Below, in pieces: positions 8,066-17,548 of a stretch of DNA of 64,000 bases. Within the stretch, counting starts at the first letter, position 1, and each line of letters starts with the position of its first letter. The stretch is taken from positions 186,001 to 250,000 of the forward strand of contig NZ_JAICCF010000006.1 in assembly GCF_019492185.1 (NCBI RefSeq). Reading direction: 5' to 3'. Under the pieces are notes generated by a model. That model did not search any database and was not told the DNA's origin. It saw nothing but the letters and a program-made list of their open reading frames with translations. Origin of the DNA: Chitinophaga rhizophila (GTDB lineage: Bacteria > Bacteroidota > Bacteroidia > Chitinophagales > Chitinophagaceae). The translations under genes were made by a program, and so were the position numbers.

Positions 8066-8647
8066 TTATAATTCTATTCTGGTACCCAATACTTTCAGGA
8101 ATGCGGCTATCCATTGAGGATGTGCGGGCCATGCCGGAGCAGTAACCAGTTTACCGTCAGTCACTGCCTCATCGATATTAACCGCAGCATAGGTACCTCC
8201 GGCCATTGTTACTTCCGGAGCAACAGCCGGATAGGCTGTCAGTGTTTTGCCACGTACCACATCGGCGGCCGTCAGGATCTGTATACCATGACACACAGCC
8301 GCGATGGGTTTGTCGGCAGCAGCAAACTGCTTTACCAGATCAATCACCTTTGCATTCAGTCGCAGGTACTCCGGAGCACGTCCGCCTGCTATCATCAGGG
8401 CGTCGTAAGAGGAGACCTGTATATCTGCAAAAGAGGCATTCAGTACAAAATAGTGTCCGCGCTTCTCGCTGTACGTCTGATCTCCTTCAAAGTCATGTAT
8501 TGCGGTAATGATCTTGTCGCCTGCTGCTTTATCCGGACATACAGCATGTACGGTATGCCCAACCATCTGCATCATCTGAAAAGGAACCATTGTTTCATAA
8601 TCTTCTGCGTAGTCTCCTGTCAGGAAAAGTATCTTTTGTTGTGCCAT
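8066..8647 (-). CDS. DJ-1/PfpI family protein (class I glutamine amidotransferase-like)
   Basis: The 193-residue cytoplasmic protein fills one DJ-1/PfpI domain. The N-terminal strand (KILFLTGDYAEDYE) carries the conserved acidic residue. The nucleophile elbow reads AVCHGIQIL, placing the catalytic Cys near residue 119 with His directly after it, as in PfpI-type proteins. No signal peptide is present. Family members include glyoxalase/deglycase, chaperone and protease activities, so the exact reaction is open. The gene stands alone: the susCD terminator lies upstream, and a weak hairpin (8035-8060) lies after the stop. Confidence 0.85.
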   Translation of the reverse strand: MAQQKILFLTGDYAEDYETMVPFQMMQMVGHTVHAVCPDKAAGDKIITAIHDFEGDQTYSEKRGHYFVLNASFADIQVSSYDALMIAGGRAPEYLRLNAKVIDLVKQFAAADKPIAAVCHGIQILTAADVVRGKTLTAYPAVAPEVTMAGGTYAAVNIDEAVTDGKLVTAPAWPAHPQWIAAFLKVLGTRIEL

Positions 8648-8686
8648 TACTGGGGGACTTTAGGGGGTGAAGTATTTAAAGTTAAC

Positions 8687-8729
8687 AAAAAAAATACTCC
8701 GGTAGCATGGATTATACTACCGGAGTATT
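8687..8729 (-). terminator. Terminator of SusCD operon 1
   Basis: A perfect 13-bp stem (8693-8705 with 8717-8729) and an 11-nt loop are followed on the minus strand by TTTTTTGTTAAC. It ends the susC-susD transcript before the DJ-1/PfpI gene. Confidence 0.88.
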
Positions 8730-8829
8730 GCTTATAATAGGGGATCGTAGCGTCTTATTGCGTCAACCAGGAACCCGCCGTTAACCGGGCTAAAACCATG
8801 CAATCAGGAAAAGCCATTACATAGCAGGC

Positions 8830-10443
8830 TTAATACCCGGGATTCTGCGGAAACTCATTGCTTGTTCTATCAATCTGATCCTGTGGAATAGGACGTAGTA
8901 AATGTTTAGGTTCTATATTCGGACCACCCTGCGGATTGTGTAGTCGTACACGCTCCAGCAGTTTATTGGTACGTTTCAAGTCAAACCATCGTAGCTGCTC
9001 CCCCACCAGTTCACGGCCTCTTTCGTCCAGGATAAGGTCAATGGAGAGTTGCGACTCAGCAAGTTTCATAGCTTCTTTATGGGCGGTGGTTTCTTCTTCG
9101 GTAGCCCCTACCCTTGCCGCACGCATACGCACCGTATTCAGGTACTCGATAGCCTTTGTCCTGTTACCTGTATACATTAAAGCCTCGGCAGCGATAAAAT
9201 AGTCTTCTGCCAGGCGGTAAGCAATAAATGGACGCACACCGGAAGCCTGATTGTCAGGGCGTAATGCATCAGCGAATTTATTCAGCGAAGGATATAATCT
9301 TTCGGTGTAGTTACGCGGAGGTACCAGCTGATAATTCTTAGTCGCAATCACCGCATCTGGTACGTCATATCCCGGCATGAACACAGAGGTATCACCTATC
9401 TTAAGTTTTGCACTACCGGCGTTTGCATACCATACGTTGGTAAAGAACTTCTCATAGCGCGTGTCGTGTACTCTGTCAGCATACAGGGTATCCAGCAGGA
9501 ATTTGGTAGGGCGGAAGCGCTTCCAGGGCGTACCATTGGCCAGGTCGCGCTTCATACCACCTAATACGTCATACTGCATCAGGAAGAAGCGGCTGGCATT
9601 GTTATCAGTTGAGTTGTATAATACGTCGGTAGTATATTGTACAGCCCATACAGTTTCTGCATTATTCTCTTTACCCTGTGCCCATACCTGGCCTACGTCG
9701 GGCAACAGGGACATACCGTAATTATTGATCACTTTCATAGCATAGGCCGCAGCACTGTCATAGTCATTTGCACCTTTAGCTTCAGACGTCGCACGTGTCA
9801 GGTATACTCTTGCCAGGAGATGTTCTGCAGCAGGTTTAGTAGCCCTTCCCCACTCGCTTTGTTCAGCTGGCAGTACCTGCGCAGCATAGTGCAGGTCAGC
9901 GATGATGGCGTTATAGATATCTGGTACAGGGTCGCGGTATGCCTCAGTAACGATCTCGGTATTTTCAGTGAGCCGTAAAGGAACTGCACCAAACAACTGT
10001 AAGAGGATGAAGTGATAGTTTGCACGGCAGAAGCGGGCCTGGGCAACGCCAGAACGTTTCACTGTACTATCGATATCCGGGATCTTGTCGGCCCTTGTGA
10101 TAGCAGCATTGCTGGCGTTGATTGCCTGATAGAAAGTATTCCATATTTCACGCAGGTGAGGATAGCGGCCATCCAGCTGTGAAGTATACTGGTTGGTGTA
10201 CTTAAAATCACCATCTGAGCCATTGGTATAAGTATCAGTACCAAATACAGTGACCGTCATACCCCGCTCGGTGCTGTAGAAGCTACGTAAACCGGCGTAA
10301 CCTGCATTGACCATATTGGTAAAACCGGCGGGCGTATTATAAAATTCATCTGTCACGGAGGATACTACTTTTTCATCCAGCATTTTATTGCATCCTGTTA
10401 CGATGCATACGCATACAAACAGGTACAAGCATATGTTTTTCAT
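8830..10443 (-). CDS. SusD/RagB family nutrient-binding outer-membrane lipoprotein (pair 1)
   Basis: The 537-residue surface lipoprotein acts as the lid over its SusC partner and captures glycans or other nutrients. A lipobox (CIVTGC, Cys about residue 18) follows a short signal sequence. The middle has the SusD tetratricopeptide-like helices, and the C-terminus has the family RagB/SusD region (ERGRELVGEQLRWFDLKR and RPIPQDQIDRTSNEFPQNPGY, a classic SusD ending). It starts 18 nt after susC ends, so the pair is one operon, closed by the terminator at 8687-8729. Substrate cannot be deduced, but the divergent double-DUF1080 gene suggests a keto-glycoside or disaccharide. Confidence 0.93.
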   Translation of the reverse strand: MKNICLYLFVCVCIVTGCNKMLDEKVVSSVTDEFYNTPAGFTNMVNAGYAGLRSFYSTERGMTVTVFGTDTYTNGSDGDFKYTNQYTSQLDGRYPHLREIWNTFYQAINASNAAITRADKIPDIDSTVKRSGVAQARFCRANYHFILLQLFGAVPLRLTENTEIVTEAYRDPVPDIYNAIIADLHYAAQVLPAEQSEWGRATKPAAEHLLARVYLTRATSEAKGANDYDSAAAYAMKVINNYGMSLLPDVGQVWAQGKENNAETVWAVQYTTDVLYNSTDNNASRFFLMQYDVLGGMKRDLANGTPWKRFRPTKFLLDTLYADRVHDTRYEKFFTNVWYANAGSAKLKIGDTSVFMPGYDVPDAVIATKNYQLVPPRNYTERLYPSLNKFADALRPDNQASGVRPFIAYRLAEDYFIAAEALMYTGNRTKAIEYLNTVRMRAARVGATEEETTAHKEAMKLAESQLSIDLILDERGRELVGEQLRWFDLKRTNKLLERVRLHNPQGGPNIEPKHLLRPIPQDQIDRTSNEFPQNPGY

Positions 10444-10461
10444 AACTATTATTTTATTGCA

Positions 10462-13452
10462 TTAAAAGGTAGCATTGACACCGAACTGTAACATCCAGGT
10501 AGCAGGAGCGTCCACCCCGATAACGTTAACGTCTTCCGGATCAATACCTTTATACTTTTGTCTGTACGGCGCGAGAATCAATGGTTGTTTAATATCCACT
10601 GCGAATCGTAGTGCTTCCATTTGCCAGCGTTTCATCAGGCTTTCAGGCAGGGAGTAGCCTAAAGTGATGTTCCTGATCTTAAAGAATGAGCCGTCGAAAT
10701 AGCTCAGGGTATTATAGTTATTAGGACGTTCCTGGTTAGCATTCGGACGTGGGAAGTTATTGGTAGGATTGGTTGGTGTCCAGTAGTCTACGTCTAAGTT
10801 ATTATAACGGCCGAAGAGCGTATTGAAACTAGAGTAGAAGTCGCTTCTTACCATACTTCCCATACGTGCAAAAGCAACTACTGAGAGGTCCAGACCTTTA
10901 TAAGAGAAACGCTGCGTCATACCACCTGACCACTTCGGCTGAGGCGCGCCCAGGATGGTACGGTCTTTATCATCCAGCTTTTTGTCATTGTTGAGATCAG
11001 CCAACTGTATTTCACCCTGACGTTGTTTGTATACCTGTGCGGCCGCCTGATCCTGCCAGATACCTACTTTCTTATAATCGTAATACACGTAGGTGGGCTG
11101 ACCTACGAACCAGCCATTACCGATATCCTGCATCTTACCGGCCCCCAGTGAGAGAATCTTTTCCCGGTTCATATAGAAGTTCACATCCATTGACCAGGTA
11201 AATCCACTTCGCGTCTGTACGTTTACAGTAGATAACCCTATTTCAATACCCTTGTTCTGGGTAACCCCCAGGTTTTCCAGTACAGCGTCAAAGCCATTAC
11301 TGAATGGCAGGAAGCGTTGCAGCAAAAGGTCGGTTGTCTTTTGTTTATATACATCCATGCTACCGGTAATGCGTCCTTTGAAGAGGCTAAAGTCAATACC
11401 GATATTGGTAGAGGCCGTGGTCTCCCAGGTCAGATTAGGATTACGCAGTAGTAGCGGAGAAAACCCGGTCACACCTTTATTGCCAAAGGAGTAAGGCGTA
11501 CGGCCTAGCAACCCCTGTGTAGCATAGGGAGGTATACCCGTATTACCGATACGGCCATAGCTACCGCGCACTTTCAGGTTTTCCAGCCAGGATACGCCTT
11601 TCATAAAGTCTTCACTGGTCACATTCCAGCCTAATGCTACAGAGGGGAAGTAGCCCCATTTTTTGCCGGGCGCAAAGCGGGACGAACCATCCGCACGTAA
11701 GGTCAGTGTAACCAGGTAACGGTCATCAAAACCATAGTTAACACGACCCATATAGGAAAGAATTGTCCAGGTACCTAGCAAACCACTGATGCCGGTAACG
11801 GTAGCTGCCTGTCCGAGATTATAATACTCCTGCCATTCTACCGGAATACCTCTTACAGATGCAGAAGAAGAATCTTCACGCTGACGCTGTACACTATAGA
11901 GTCCAGTAATATTCAGGGAGTGTTTATTGAAGGTTTTATTATAGGTCAGGAGATTTTCTATAGTATAGGCCCATATCAGTTGTCCCTGTTTGGTAGCAGT
12001 CGCATCGCCACCACCGATCAGCAGATCAGTGTTTTTCTTACTCTGAAATAGGCCGTAATTGTTCTGAAATACGTCTGTACCGACATTGAGGCGGTATTTC
12101 AGACCGTCAAACAGTGATATCTCGCCATACAGACTATTGAAGAAGCGGATATGACTGAGTCTTTCCACACGATTACCATCTTCATAGTCCAACAAGGCAT
12201 TGGGTTGCTGATTATCGGATGTTGGATAGGTAATCAGTTTGCCTTCGGCGTCGTAAGGATCTGCTATCGGCAGCATCTTGAGGGAGGCACTCATTCCATT
12301 GTAGGTACCGCCCTTACGCATACTATAGGTAGCGAGTGAGGAAGCGCCAATCTGTACATGTTTGCCAATCATCTGATCGATAGCCATATGGAGGTTATAG
12401 CGTTCATAGCTCTGCAATTGCAGTACCCCCTGATCTTTGAAGTAACCGCCGGTTACAGCATACTTGGTAGTTTCTGTACCACCGCTTACACCTATCCCGT
12501 GACGGGTTTGCCAGCCCTGACTCAGCATGAGAGATTGCCAGTCAGTATTGACGCCCCGTTTGATATTCTCAATTTCTGTAGCGGTAAATATTTTAGCGTC
12601 AGAAGCATCGGGGTTATTATCATCATACAGGCCGGCAGCGCGGTTGGCTTCCCGTTTCATGGCAAGGTACTGCTGGCTATCCATCATATCGGTTTTGCCC
12701 AGGGTGTTGACAATACCATATACCCCGCTGTAGGTTACCTGGGGAGCGCTTACTTTACCTTTGCGGGTACTGACAAGCACGACGCCATTAGCTCCCCGGG
12801 ATCCGTAGATAGCAGTAGCGGATGCATCCTTCAGCACATCCATGGAGGCAATATCCTGGGGGTTAATATCATTAAGATTACCTGCGAAAGGGATACCGTC
12901 TACCACATAGAGCGGATCGTTTCCGGCTGACAACGAACGGGTTCCCCTGACCCTTACACGCGGTTCATCACCTGGCTTATTACTGTTGTTTATTACATCA
13001 ATACCAGGTGTACGACCTTGTAATGCCTGCTGCGCGTTTGTGACAGGCACTTCCATAATAGTCTTGCTGTTAATGGAGGAAATAGCGCCGGTCACATCTT
13101 TTTTCTTTTGTTGACCATAGCCTACTACTACTACCTCTTCTAATTTCTTCTGATCTTCTTCTAGTTTTACATCCAGTTCTGCTCTGTTATTAACAGGCAC
13201 TTCTTTAGGCTGGAAGCCTATAAATGATACCACCAGGGTGGCGGTGGCCGGAGCCTGTAGCTTATAAGCGCCCATAACGTCTGTTACCGTGCCTGTTTTT
13301 TGCCCCTTGATAGCGACTGTAGCTCCAATTATTGGGCTACCATCCGGACCAGTCACTTTCCCTCTGATCGGAATGGATTGGGCACGGATGATGGTGCCCC
13401 AGAATAGCAGGCATAGCAGAAAGCCGCCTACTTTCGACAACGTGTTTCTCAT
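10462..13452 (-). CDS. SusC/RagA family TonB-linked outer-membrane transporter (pair 1)
   Basis: This TonB-dependent beta-barrel imports the ligand captured by SusD. In order it has a signal peptide (ending IIRAQS), a carboxypeptidase-regulatory-like domain (GKVTGPDGSPIIGATVAIKG), a TonB-box region with EEVVVVGYG, a plug domain (PRVRVRGTRSLSAGNDPLY, YVVDGIPF) and a ~750-residue barrel ending in an aromatic-terminated strand (FGVNATF). I set the start at ATG 13452 because it begins the signal peptide; an in-frame upstream start at 13500 would add 16 residues without signal character. Two LacI-type operators lie 130-200 nt upstream. Confidence 0.93.
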   Translation of the reverse strand: MRNTLSKVGGFLLCLLFWGTIIRAQSIPIRGKVTGPDGSPIIGATVAIKGQKTGTVTDVMGAYKLQAPATATLVVSFIGFQPKEVPVNNRAELDVKLEEDQKKLEEVVVVGYGQQKKKDVTGAISSINSKTIMEVPVTNAQQALQGRTPGIDVINNSNKPGDEPRVRVRGTRSLSAGNDPLYVVDGIPFAGNLNDINPQDIASMDVLKDASATAIYGSRGANGVVLVSTRKGKVSAPQVTYSGVYGIVNTLGKTDMMDSQQYLAMKREANRAAGLYDDNNPDASDAKIFTATEIENIKRGVNTDWQSLMLSQGWQTRHGIGVSGGTETTKYAVTGGYFKDQGVLQLQSYERYNLHMAIDQMIGKHVQIGASSLATYSMRKGGTYNGMSASLKMLPIADPYDAEGKLITYPTSDNQQPNALLDYEDGNRVERLSHIRFFNSLYGEISLFDGLKYRLNVGTDVFQNNYGLFQSKKNTDLLIGGGDATATKQGQLIWAYTIENLLTYNKTFNKHSLNITGLYSVQRQREDSSSASVRGIPVEWQEYYNLGQAATVTGISGLLGTWTILSYMGRVNYGFDDRYLVTLTLRADGSSRFAPGKKWGYFPSVALGWNVTSEDFMKGVSWLENLKVRGSYGRIGNTGIPPYATQGLLGRTPYSFGNKGVTGFSPLLLRNPNLTWETTASTNIGIDFSLFKGRITGSMDVYKQKTTDLLLQRFLPFSNGFDAVLENLGVTQNKGIEIGLSTVNVQTRSGFTWSMDVNFYMNREKILSLGAGKMQDIGNGWFVGQPTYVYYDYKKVGIWQDQAAAQVYKQRQGEIQLADLNNDKKLDDKDRTILGAPQPKWSGGMTQRFSYKGLDLSVVAFARMGSMVRSDFYSSFNTLFGRYNNLDVDYWTPTNPTNNFPRPNANQERPNNYNTLSYFDGSFFKIRNITLGYSLPESLMKRWQMEALRFAVDIKQPLILAPYRQKYKGIDPEDVNVIGVDAPATWMLQFGVNATF

Positions 13453-13581
13453 GCGTGGAATTTTTAAACTTGTAACGGAATACACCTCCCTGAAAAGCAA
13501 TAAGTTATAAGATTCATCAGGTTTTTCTAACGTGAATTTCAGGGAATGGGGTAGTACAAGTTAAGGAGATTAGTCATAAAT

Positions 13582-13595
13582 TGCAAACGATTGCA
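13582..13595. promoter_or_regulatory. LacI-family-type operator 1
   Basis: TGCAAACGATTGCA is a near-perfect palindrome with the AAnCGnTT core typical of LacI-family regulator sites. It lies in the divergent region between susC and the double-DUF1080 gene. No lacI-type gene is present in the window, so the regulator would be encoded elsewhere. Confidence 0.6.
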
Positions 13596-13634
13596 TAAAA
13601 TCAACACGAAATAATACCGCTTATCATAAAAAAT

Positions 13635-13648
13635 GTGCAATCGGTTGA
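13635..13648. promoter_or_regulatory. LacI-family-type operator 2
   Basis: TGCAATCGGTTGAA matches operator 1 read on the opposite strand at most positions and keeps the AAnCGnTT core. Its start is 53 bp (about five helical turns) from operator 1, compatible with cooperative binding or looping. Confidence 0.55.
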
Positions 13649-13691
13649 ATAAAACATTATCATTAACTACTTTTAAGAGTACTTTAGGTCT

Positions 13692-15071
13692 ATGGTTATG
13701 AAAAACACGTTATTGGTATGCAGTGCCATGCTTATAAGCAGCTTTGCTATGGCCCAGAAGAAAGCTGAATGGAAAAATCTGTTCAATGGTAAGAATCTGG
13801 ATGGCTGGAAACAAGTTAACGGTACTGCTATCTATGATGCAAAAAACGGGATGATCACAGGCACATCTGTTGCCAGTAGCCCAAACTCCTTCCTCGCAAC
13901 TGCAAAAGATTACGGCGATTTTATTCTCGAACTGGAACTGAAGCTGGATGCACCAATGAATTATGGTATCCAATTCCGCAGTGAAAGCAAGCCTGACTAC
14001 AATAATGGCCGTGTACACGGGTATCAGATGGAAGTCGATCCGAGCGACCGTGCCTGGAGTGGAGGTATTTATGATGAAGCGCGCCGTGGCTGGCTGTATC
14101 CGCTGGAACTGAACCCGGATGCTAAACCTGCCTTCAAGAAAGATGATTGGAACAAGTATCGCATAGAATGCCGCGGGGCAGAGATACGTACCTGGGTAAA
14201 TGGCGTTGCCTGCGCACACCTCATTGATAGTGCGACATTGAAAGGCTTTATTGCTTTACAGGTGCACCAGATCTACAAAGAAGACGATAAAGGCAAACAG
14301 ATACACTGGCGTAATATCCGCATACAAGAGAATCCTGCTCCTTCTCAATACACTCCTTACGACAAGATATTTGTTGTTAATAATCTGCCTAATAACATTT
14401 CTGCCCAGGAAAAGAAAAACGGCTTCACACTACTTTGGGACGGCAAAACTTCTGATGGCTGGCGCAGGGTAAATCAGGATAAATTCCCGTCGAAAGGCTG
14501 GTCTATAGACAACGGCGAACTAACCATTCACCAGTCTAATGGCGATGAAATGGGTTCAGGCGGAGATATCGTTACCACTAAGGAATTTGGCGCTTTTGAG
14601 CTGGAATTTGACTTCAAACTAACTGAAGGAGCAAACAGCGGCGTAAAATACTTCGTAAAAGAGAGTTATGACACCAAAGGCAAATCTGCTATCGGACTTG
14701 AATTTCAGGTACTTGACGATGAGAAGCACCCTGATGCAAAGCTAGGCCGCGATGGTAACAGAACCTTGTCTTCACTGTATGACCTGATGACTCGTCAGAA
14801 TACTACCCTGAACAAGGCTGCCATAAAGAAAATTGGAGAATGGAATAAAGGGCGTATAATTGTATATCCCAATAATCATGTGGAACACTGGTTGAATGGC
14901 TTCAAAATGCTTGAGTACGAAAGAGGGTCTAAGGAATTTAAAGACCTTGTAGCGATCAGTAAGTACAAAAATTGGAATAACTTTGGATTATGGCCTGAAG
15001 GACACATCTTATTACAGGATCACGGCAATACAGTGTCATTTCGTAGTATAAAAATCAAAAATTTAAGATAG
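13692..15071 (+). CDS. Secreted protein with two DUF1080 domains (3-keto-glycoside hydrolase family)
   Basis: The 459-residue protein has a signal peptide (ending FAMAQKK) and two tandem DUF1080 domains. Domain 1 spans about residues 25-215 (NLFNGKNLDGWK to IHWRNIRI) and domain 2 about 240-458 (TLLWDGKTSDGWR to VSFRSIKIKNL). Each has the family strands and the NYGIQFRS or NSGVKYFV core motif. The second half resembles the single-domain protein at 43030 (GGDIVTTKEF, FQVLDDEKHPDAK). The product should act in the periplasm or outside the cell on 3-keto-glycosides. It is divergent from SusCD pair 1, so uptake and cleavage may be co-regulated. ATG at 13698 is an equally good start. A terminator follows at 15267. 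Confidence 0.87.
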   Translation: MVMKNTLLVCSAMLISSFAMAQKKAEWKNLFNGKNLDGWKQVNGTAIYDAKNGMITGTSVASSPNSFLATAKDYGDFILELELKLDAPMNYGIQFRSESKPDYNNGRVHGYQMEVDPSDRAWSGGIYDEARRGWLYPLELNPDAKPAFKKDDWNKYRIECRGAEIRTWVNGVACAHLIDSATLKGFIALQVHQIYKEDDKGKQIHWRNIRIQENPAPSQYTPYDKIFVVNNLPNNISAQEKKNGFTLLWDGKTSDGWRRVNQDKFPSKGWSIDNGELTIHQSNGDEMGSGGDIVTTKEFGAFELEFDFKLTEGANSGVKYFVKESYDTKGKSAIGLEFQVLDDEKHPDAKLGRDGNRTLSSLYDLMTRQNTTLNKAAIKKIGEWNKGRIIVYPNNHVEHWLNGFKMLEYERGSKEFKDLVAISKYKNWNNFGLWPEGHILLQDHGNTVSFRSIKIKNLR

Positions 15072-15266
15072 GTTAACATTTTAACTTTGTTAATTAAACT
15101 AATTTTGCATTCGTTTGCTGGATGATACCAGGCAGACGGGTTGATAAAAGTAAGTTCCGTTGTGAGGCATTGTGTTACAGAAGTATCACGGAATCAATTA
15201 CTTGTCCTGTTATTCACGGCACTATCAATCGATTAAAGAGTTTTCATTGTTCACTGTTCTATATAA

Positions 15267-15297
15267 AACATTCCGATTCTTCGGAGTGTTTTTTTTA
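15267..15297 (+). terminator. Terminator after the double-DUF1080 gene
   Basis: A 10-bp stem with one G-U pair (15267-15276 with 15281-15290) and a TTCT loop are followed by a run of T. It lies ~195 nt after the stop; the stretch between shows no credible gene. Confidence 0.75.
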
Positions 15298-15378
15298 TGT
15301 TTATTCTTTCCTTATAAATAGTATGTACTACTAACTAAATGGTGCAACATATATATCAACATCATCTAATCGCGCAAC

Positions 15379-17145
15379 ATGTTAAAGAAAAACAATGCCT
15401 TATTACTTGCTATCACCCTGTTTACAGCTGCCTGTTCAGGCCCGGCAAAACAGTCTGATAGTACTGGCACAGCCGATTCTCTCCATCAGCTTGTGCAACA
15501 TTACTACGACGGAAAAATGGAGTTATTTCCCATGGAAGCGACCATGAACGGAGAACATCAGTTTGATGGTCTGTTACAAATAGACATCAGCGAGCGTTTC
15601 CGTTCGAGACTGGACAGTTTTTATGGTCATTACCAGACAGCCCTGCAAGGCATTGATACAGCAGCATTGAACAACAATGATCTTATCAGTTATGCTATGC
15701 TGCAAAGAGAAGTCGCTATCAGCCGGGAAGGTCTCCGGTTTCCCGACAACCTGATGCCCATTCAGCAATTCTGGGGACTTACACTAACATTACCCCAATT
15801 CGGTTCAGGCACAAGCGCACAGCCGTTTAAGAACAAAGCAGATTATGAAAAGTTCATTCAACGAATGAAAAGCTTTTCCGAGTGGAGCGATACTGCGATA
15901 GCAAACATGCGCCGGGGTATGTCTTTAGGATATGTATTGCCAAAAGCGCTGGCCGTTAAAGTAGTACCACAGCTGGCAGATCTCTCAAAGAAAGATACCA
16001 GCAACGTATTCTATACTCCCCTTCGCCTGCTGCCTGCTGATCTCGACACGGCTGAGCAACGCAGCCTCCGGACTGCCTACACTACCGCGATTGAACAATA
16101 TACCTTGCCGGCCTATGCAAAACTGCATGAGTTCTTTGTAAAGGAATATCTGCCAAGAACAAGGAGCACCAGCGGCATTAGTGGTGTGCCGGGCGGAAAA
16201 GAACTGTATAACTTCCTGATAAGATACTGGACAACCACAGACCTGAGTCCGGATGAGATTTTCGCTACCGGTGAGAGAGAAGTTGCCCGCATCCGGAAGG
16301 AAATGGATTCTGTTAAGAACAGCGTCGGATTTACAGGTGACCTGCCGGCCTTCTTTAACCTCATCCGTACGGATAAACAGTTCAGGATATTCTCGACACC
16401 TTCACAGGTACTAGATTCCTTCAGAAGTATTGAGCAGAAAATCATGCCTGCTGTAAAGCAACTATATGGAACCCTGCCCAAAACGAAATTTGAGGTACGT
16501 CAGACGGAAGCATTTCGCGCAGCATCAGCCAGTGCTGAATATATGCCGGGCAGTACAGACGGTAGCCGCCCAGGGGTGTTTTATGTACCTATTCTGGACG
16601 CTAAAAGCTTCAATTATACAGGCATGGAGTGCCTCTTCCTACATGAGGCTATTCCTGGTCACCACTTCCAGACGTCTATCCAGCAGGAGAATGATTCGCT
16701 GCCTAAATTCCGCCGCTTCACCTGGATCGGTTCCTATGGAGAAGGTTATGCTCTTTATTGCGAAGGTTTAGGTACCGAACTAGGTCTTTATACCAATCCT
16801 TACAGCTACTTCGGACACCTTTCGGATGAGATTCACCGCGCTATCAGACTGGTCGTGGATGTCGGCATGCATGCGAAAGGCTGGAGCAGGGAGCAGGCTA
16901 TTAAGTATATGATGGATAATGAACCACTCAGTGAACAGGAAGCTGTAGCCGAGATTGAGCGGTATATGGCAATTCCTGGTCAGGCACTTTCTTACAAGAT
17001 AGGCGAGCTCAAGATCAGGGAACTGCGTCGTAAATACAGTCAAACTACTGGATTCAGTATTAAAAACTTCCATGATGAATTGTTGAAGGATGGTTGTGTA
17101 CCTCTCAGCTTACTGGAAGAGAAAATGGCCAGAAGATTTAAGTAA
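15379..17145 (+). CDS. DUF885 family lipoprotein, probable metallopeptidase
   Basis: The 588-residue protein carries a lipobox (FTAAC, Cys 19), so it should be anchored in an envelope membrane. The rest matches the DUF885 family of putative zinc peptidases. It has the signature HEAIPGHH (about residues 421-428), a variant HExxH metal site, and a downstream acidic helix GEGYALYCEGLGTELG that would supply a further ligand. The C-terminus (GQALSYKIGELKIRELR) is also typical. The gene is monocistronic, followed by a long nested inverted repeat rather than a clear terminator. The peptidase activity comes from family knowledge, and the substrate is unknown. Confidence 0.85.
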   Translation: MLKKNNALLLAITLFTAACSGPAKQSDSTGTADSLHQLVQHYYDGKMELFPMEATMNGEHQFDGLLQIDISERFRSRLDSFYGHYQTALQGIDTAALNNNDLISYAMLQREVAISREGLRFPDNLMPIQQFWGLTLTLPQFGSGTSAQPFKNKADYEKFIQRMKSFSEWSDTAIANMRRGMSLGYVLPKALAVKVVPQLADLSKKDTSNVFYTPLRLLPADLDTAEQRSLRTAYTTAIEQYTLPAYAKLHEFFVKEYLPRTRSTSGISGVPGGKELYNFLIRYWTTTDLSPDEIFATGEREVARIRKEMDSVKNSVGFTGDLPAFFNLIRTDKQFRIFSTPSQVLDSFRSIEQKIMPAVKQLYGTLPKTKFEVRQTEAFRAASASAEYMPGSTDGSRPGVFYVPILDAKSFNYTGMECLFLHEAIPGHHFQTSIQQENDSLPKFRRFTWIGSYGEGYALYCEGLGTELGLYTNPYSYFGHLSDEIHRAIRLVVDVGMHAKGWSREQAIKYMMDNEPLSEQEAVAEIERYMAIPGQALSYKIGELKIRELRRKYSQTTGFSIKNFHDELLKDGCVPLSLLEEKMARRFK

Positions 17146-17160
17146 CTGACAATCAGTATC

Positions 17161-17244
17161 GGATAGTCCATAGCAGATAATCACCGACTTATAGTTCTTT
17201 TTTGAACTATGAGCATTCCGGCGCTTATTATCTATGGACTATCC
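17161..17244. repeat. Nested inverted repeat after the DUF885 gene
   Basis: The outer arms 17161-17181 and 17227-17244 match over 18 bp with interruptions (GGATAGTCCATAG and CTATGGACTATCC are perfectly complementary). They enclose an inner hairpin ATAGTTC-T6-GAACTAT (17191-17210). It begins 15 nt after the stop and lacks a downstream T-run. It may serve as a 3'-end stabilising structure or a mobile-repeat remnant. The following ~300 nt to 17548 show no gene. Confidence 0.6.
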
Positions 17245-17548
17245 ATTTATATACTTGTCTCAATCAGTTATGAACTAAAAATATACATTACTGTTTGAGA
17301 AAAGATACTTAAATTTATAGTAGGAATAATTTGATAAAAGTCAGGGAACCTTAAAGGTTTTAGGTTGGTTTTATCGGCTGTACACAACTTAAACAACATA
17401 TCCGGAACAGACCTGCATGTCTGGCAAAATAGCTGGAGTAAGAAGACAACTAAACAAACCTTTTACCATTATTTGTTGTTTCTTTTTTTCGATTGAGCTT
17501 TTATAATTTCCACTCAAACGATTTTTTAACTTTTAAGCTGCCAGTATT

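Noticed and set aside
13453..13500. Longer SusC start at 13500
   Set aside because: The 16 extra residues lack signal character, whereas ATG 13452 begins a normal signal peptide.
15122..15334. 70-residue plus-strand frame between the double-DUF1080 gene and the DUF885 gene
   Set aside because: It runs through a clear rho-independent terminator (15267-15297) and shows no protein-like features.
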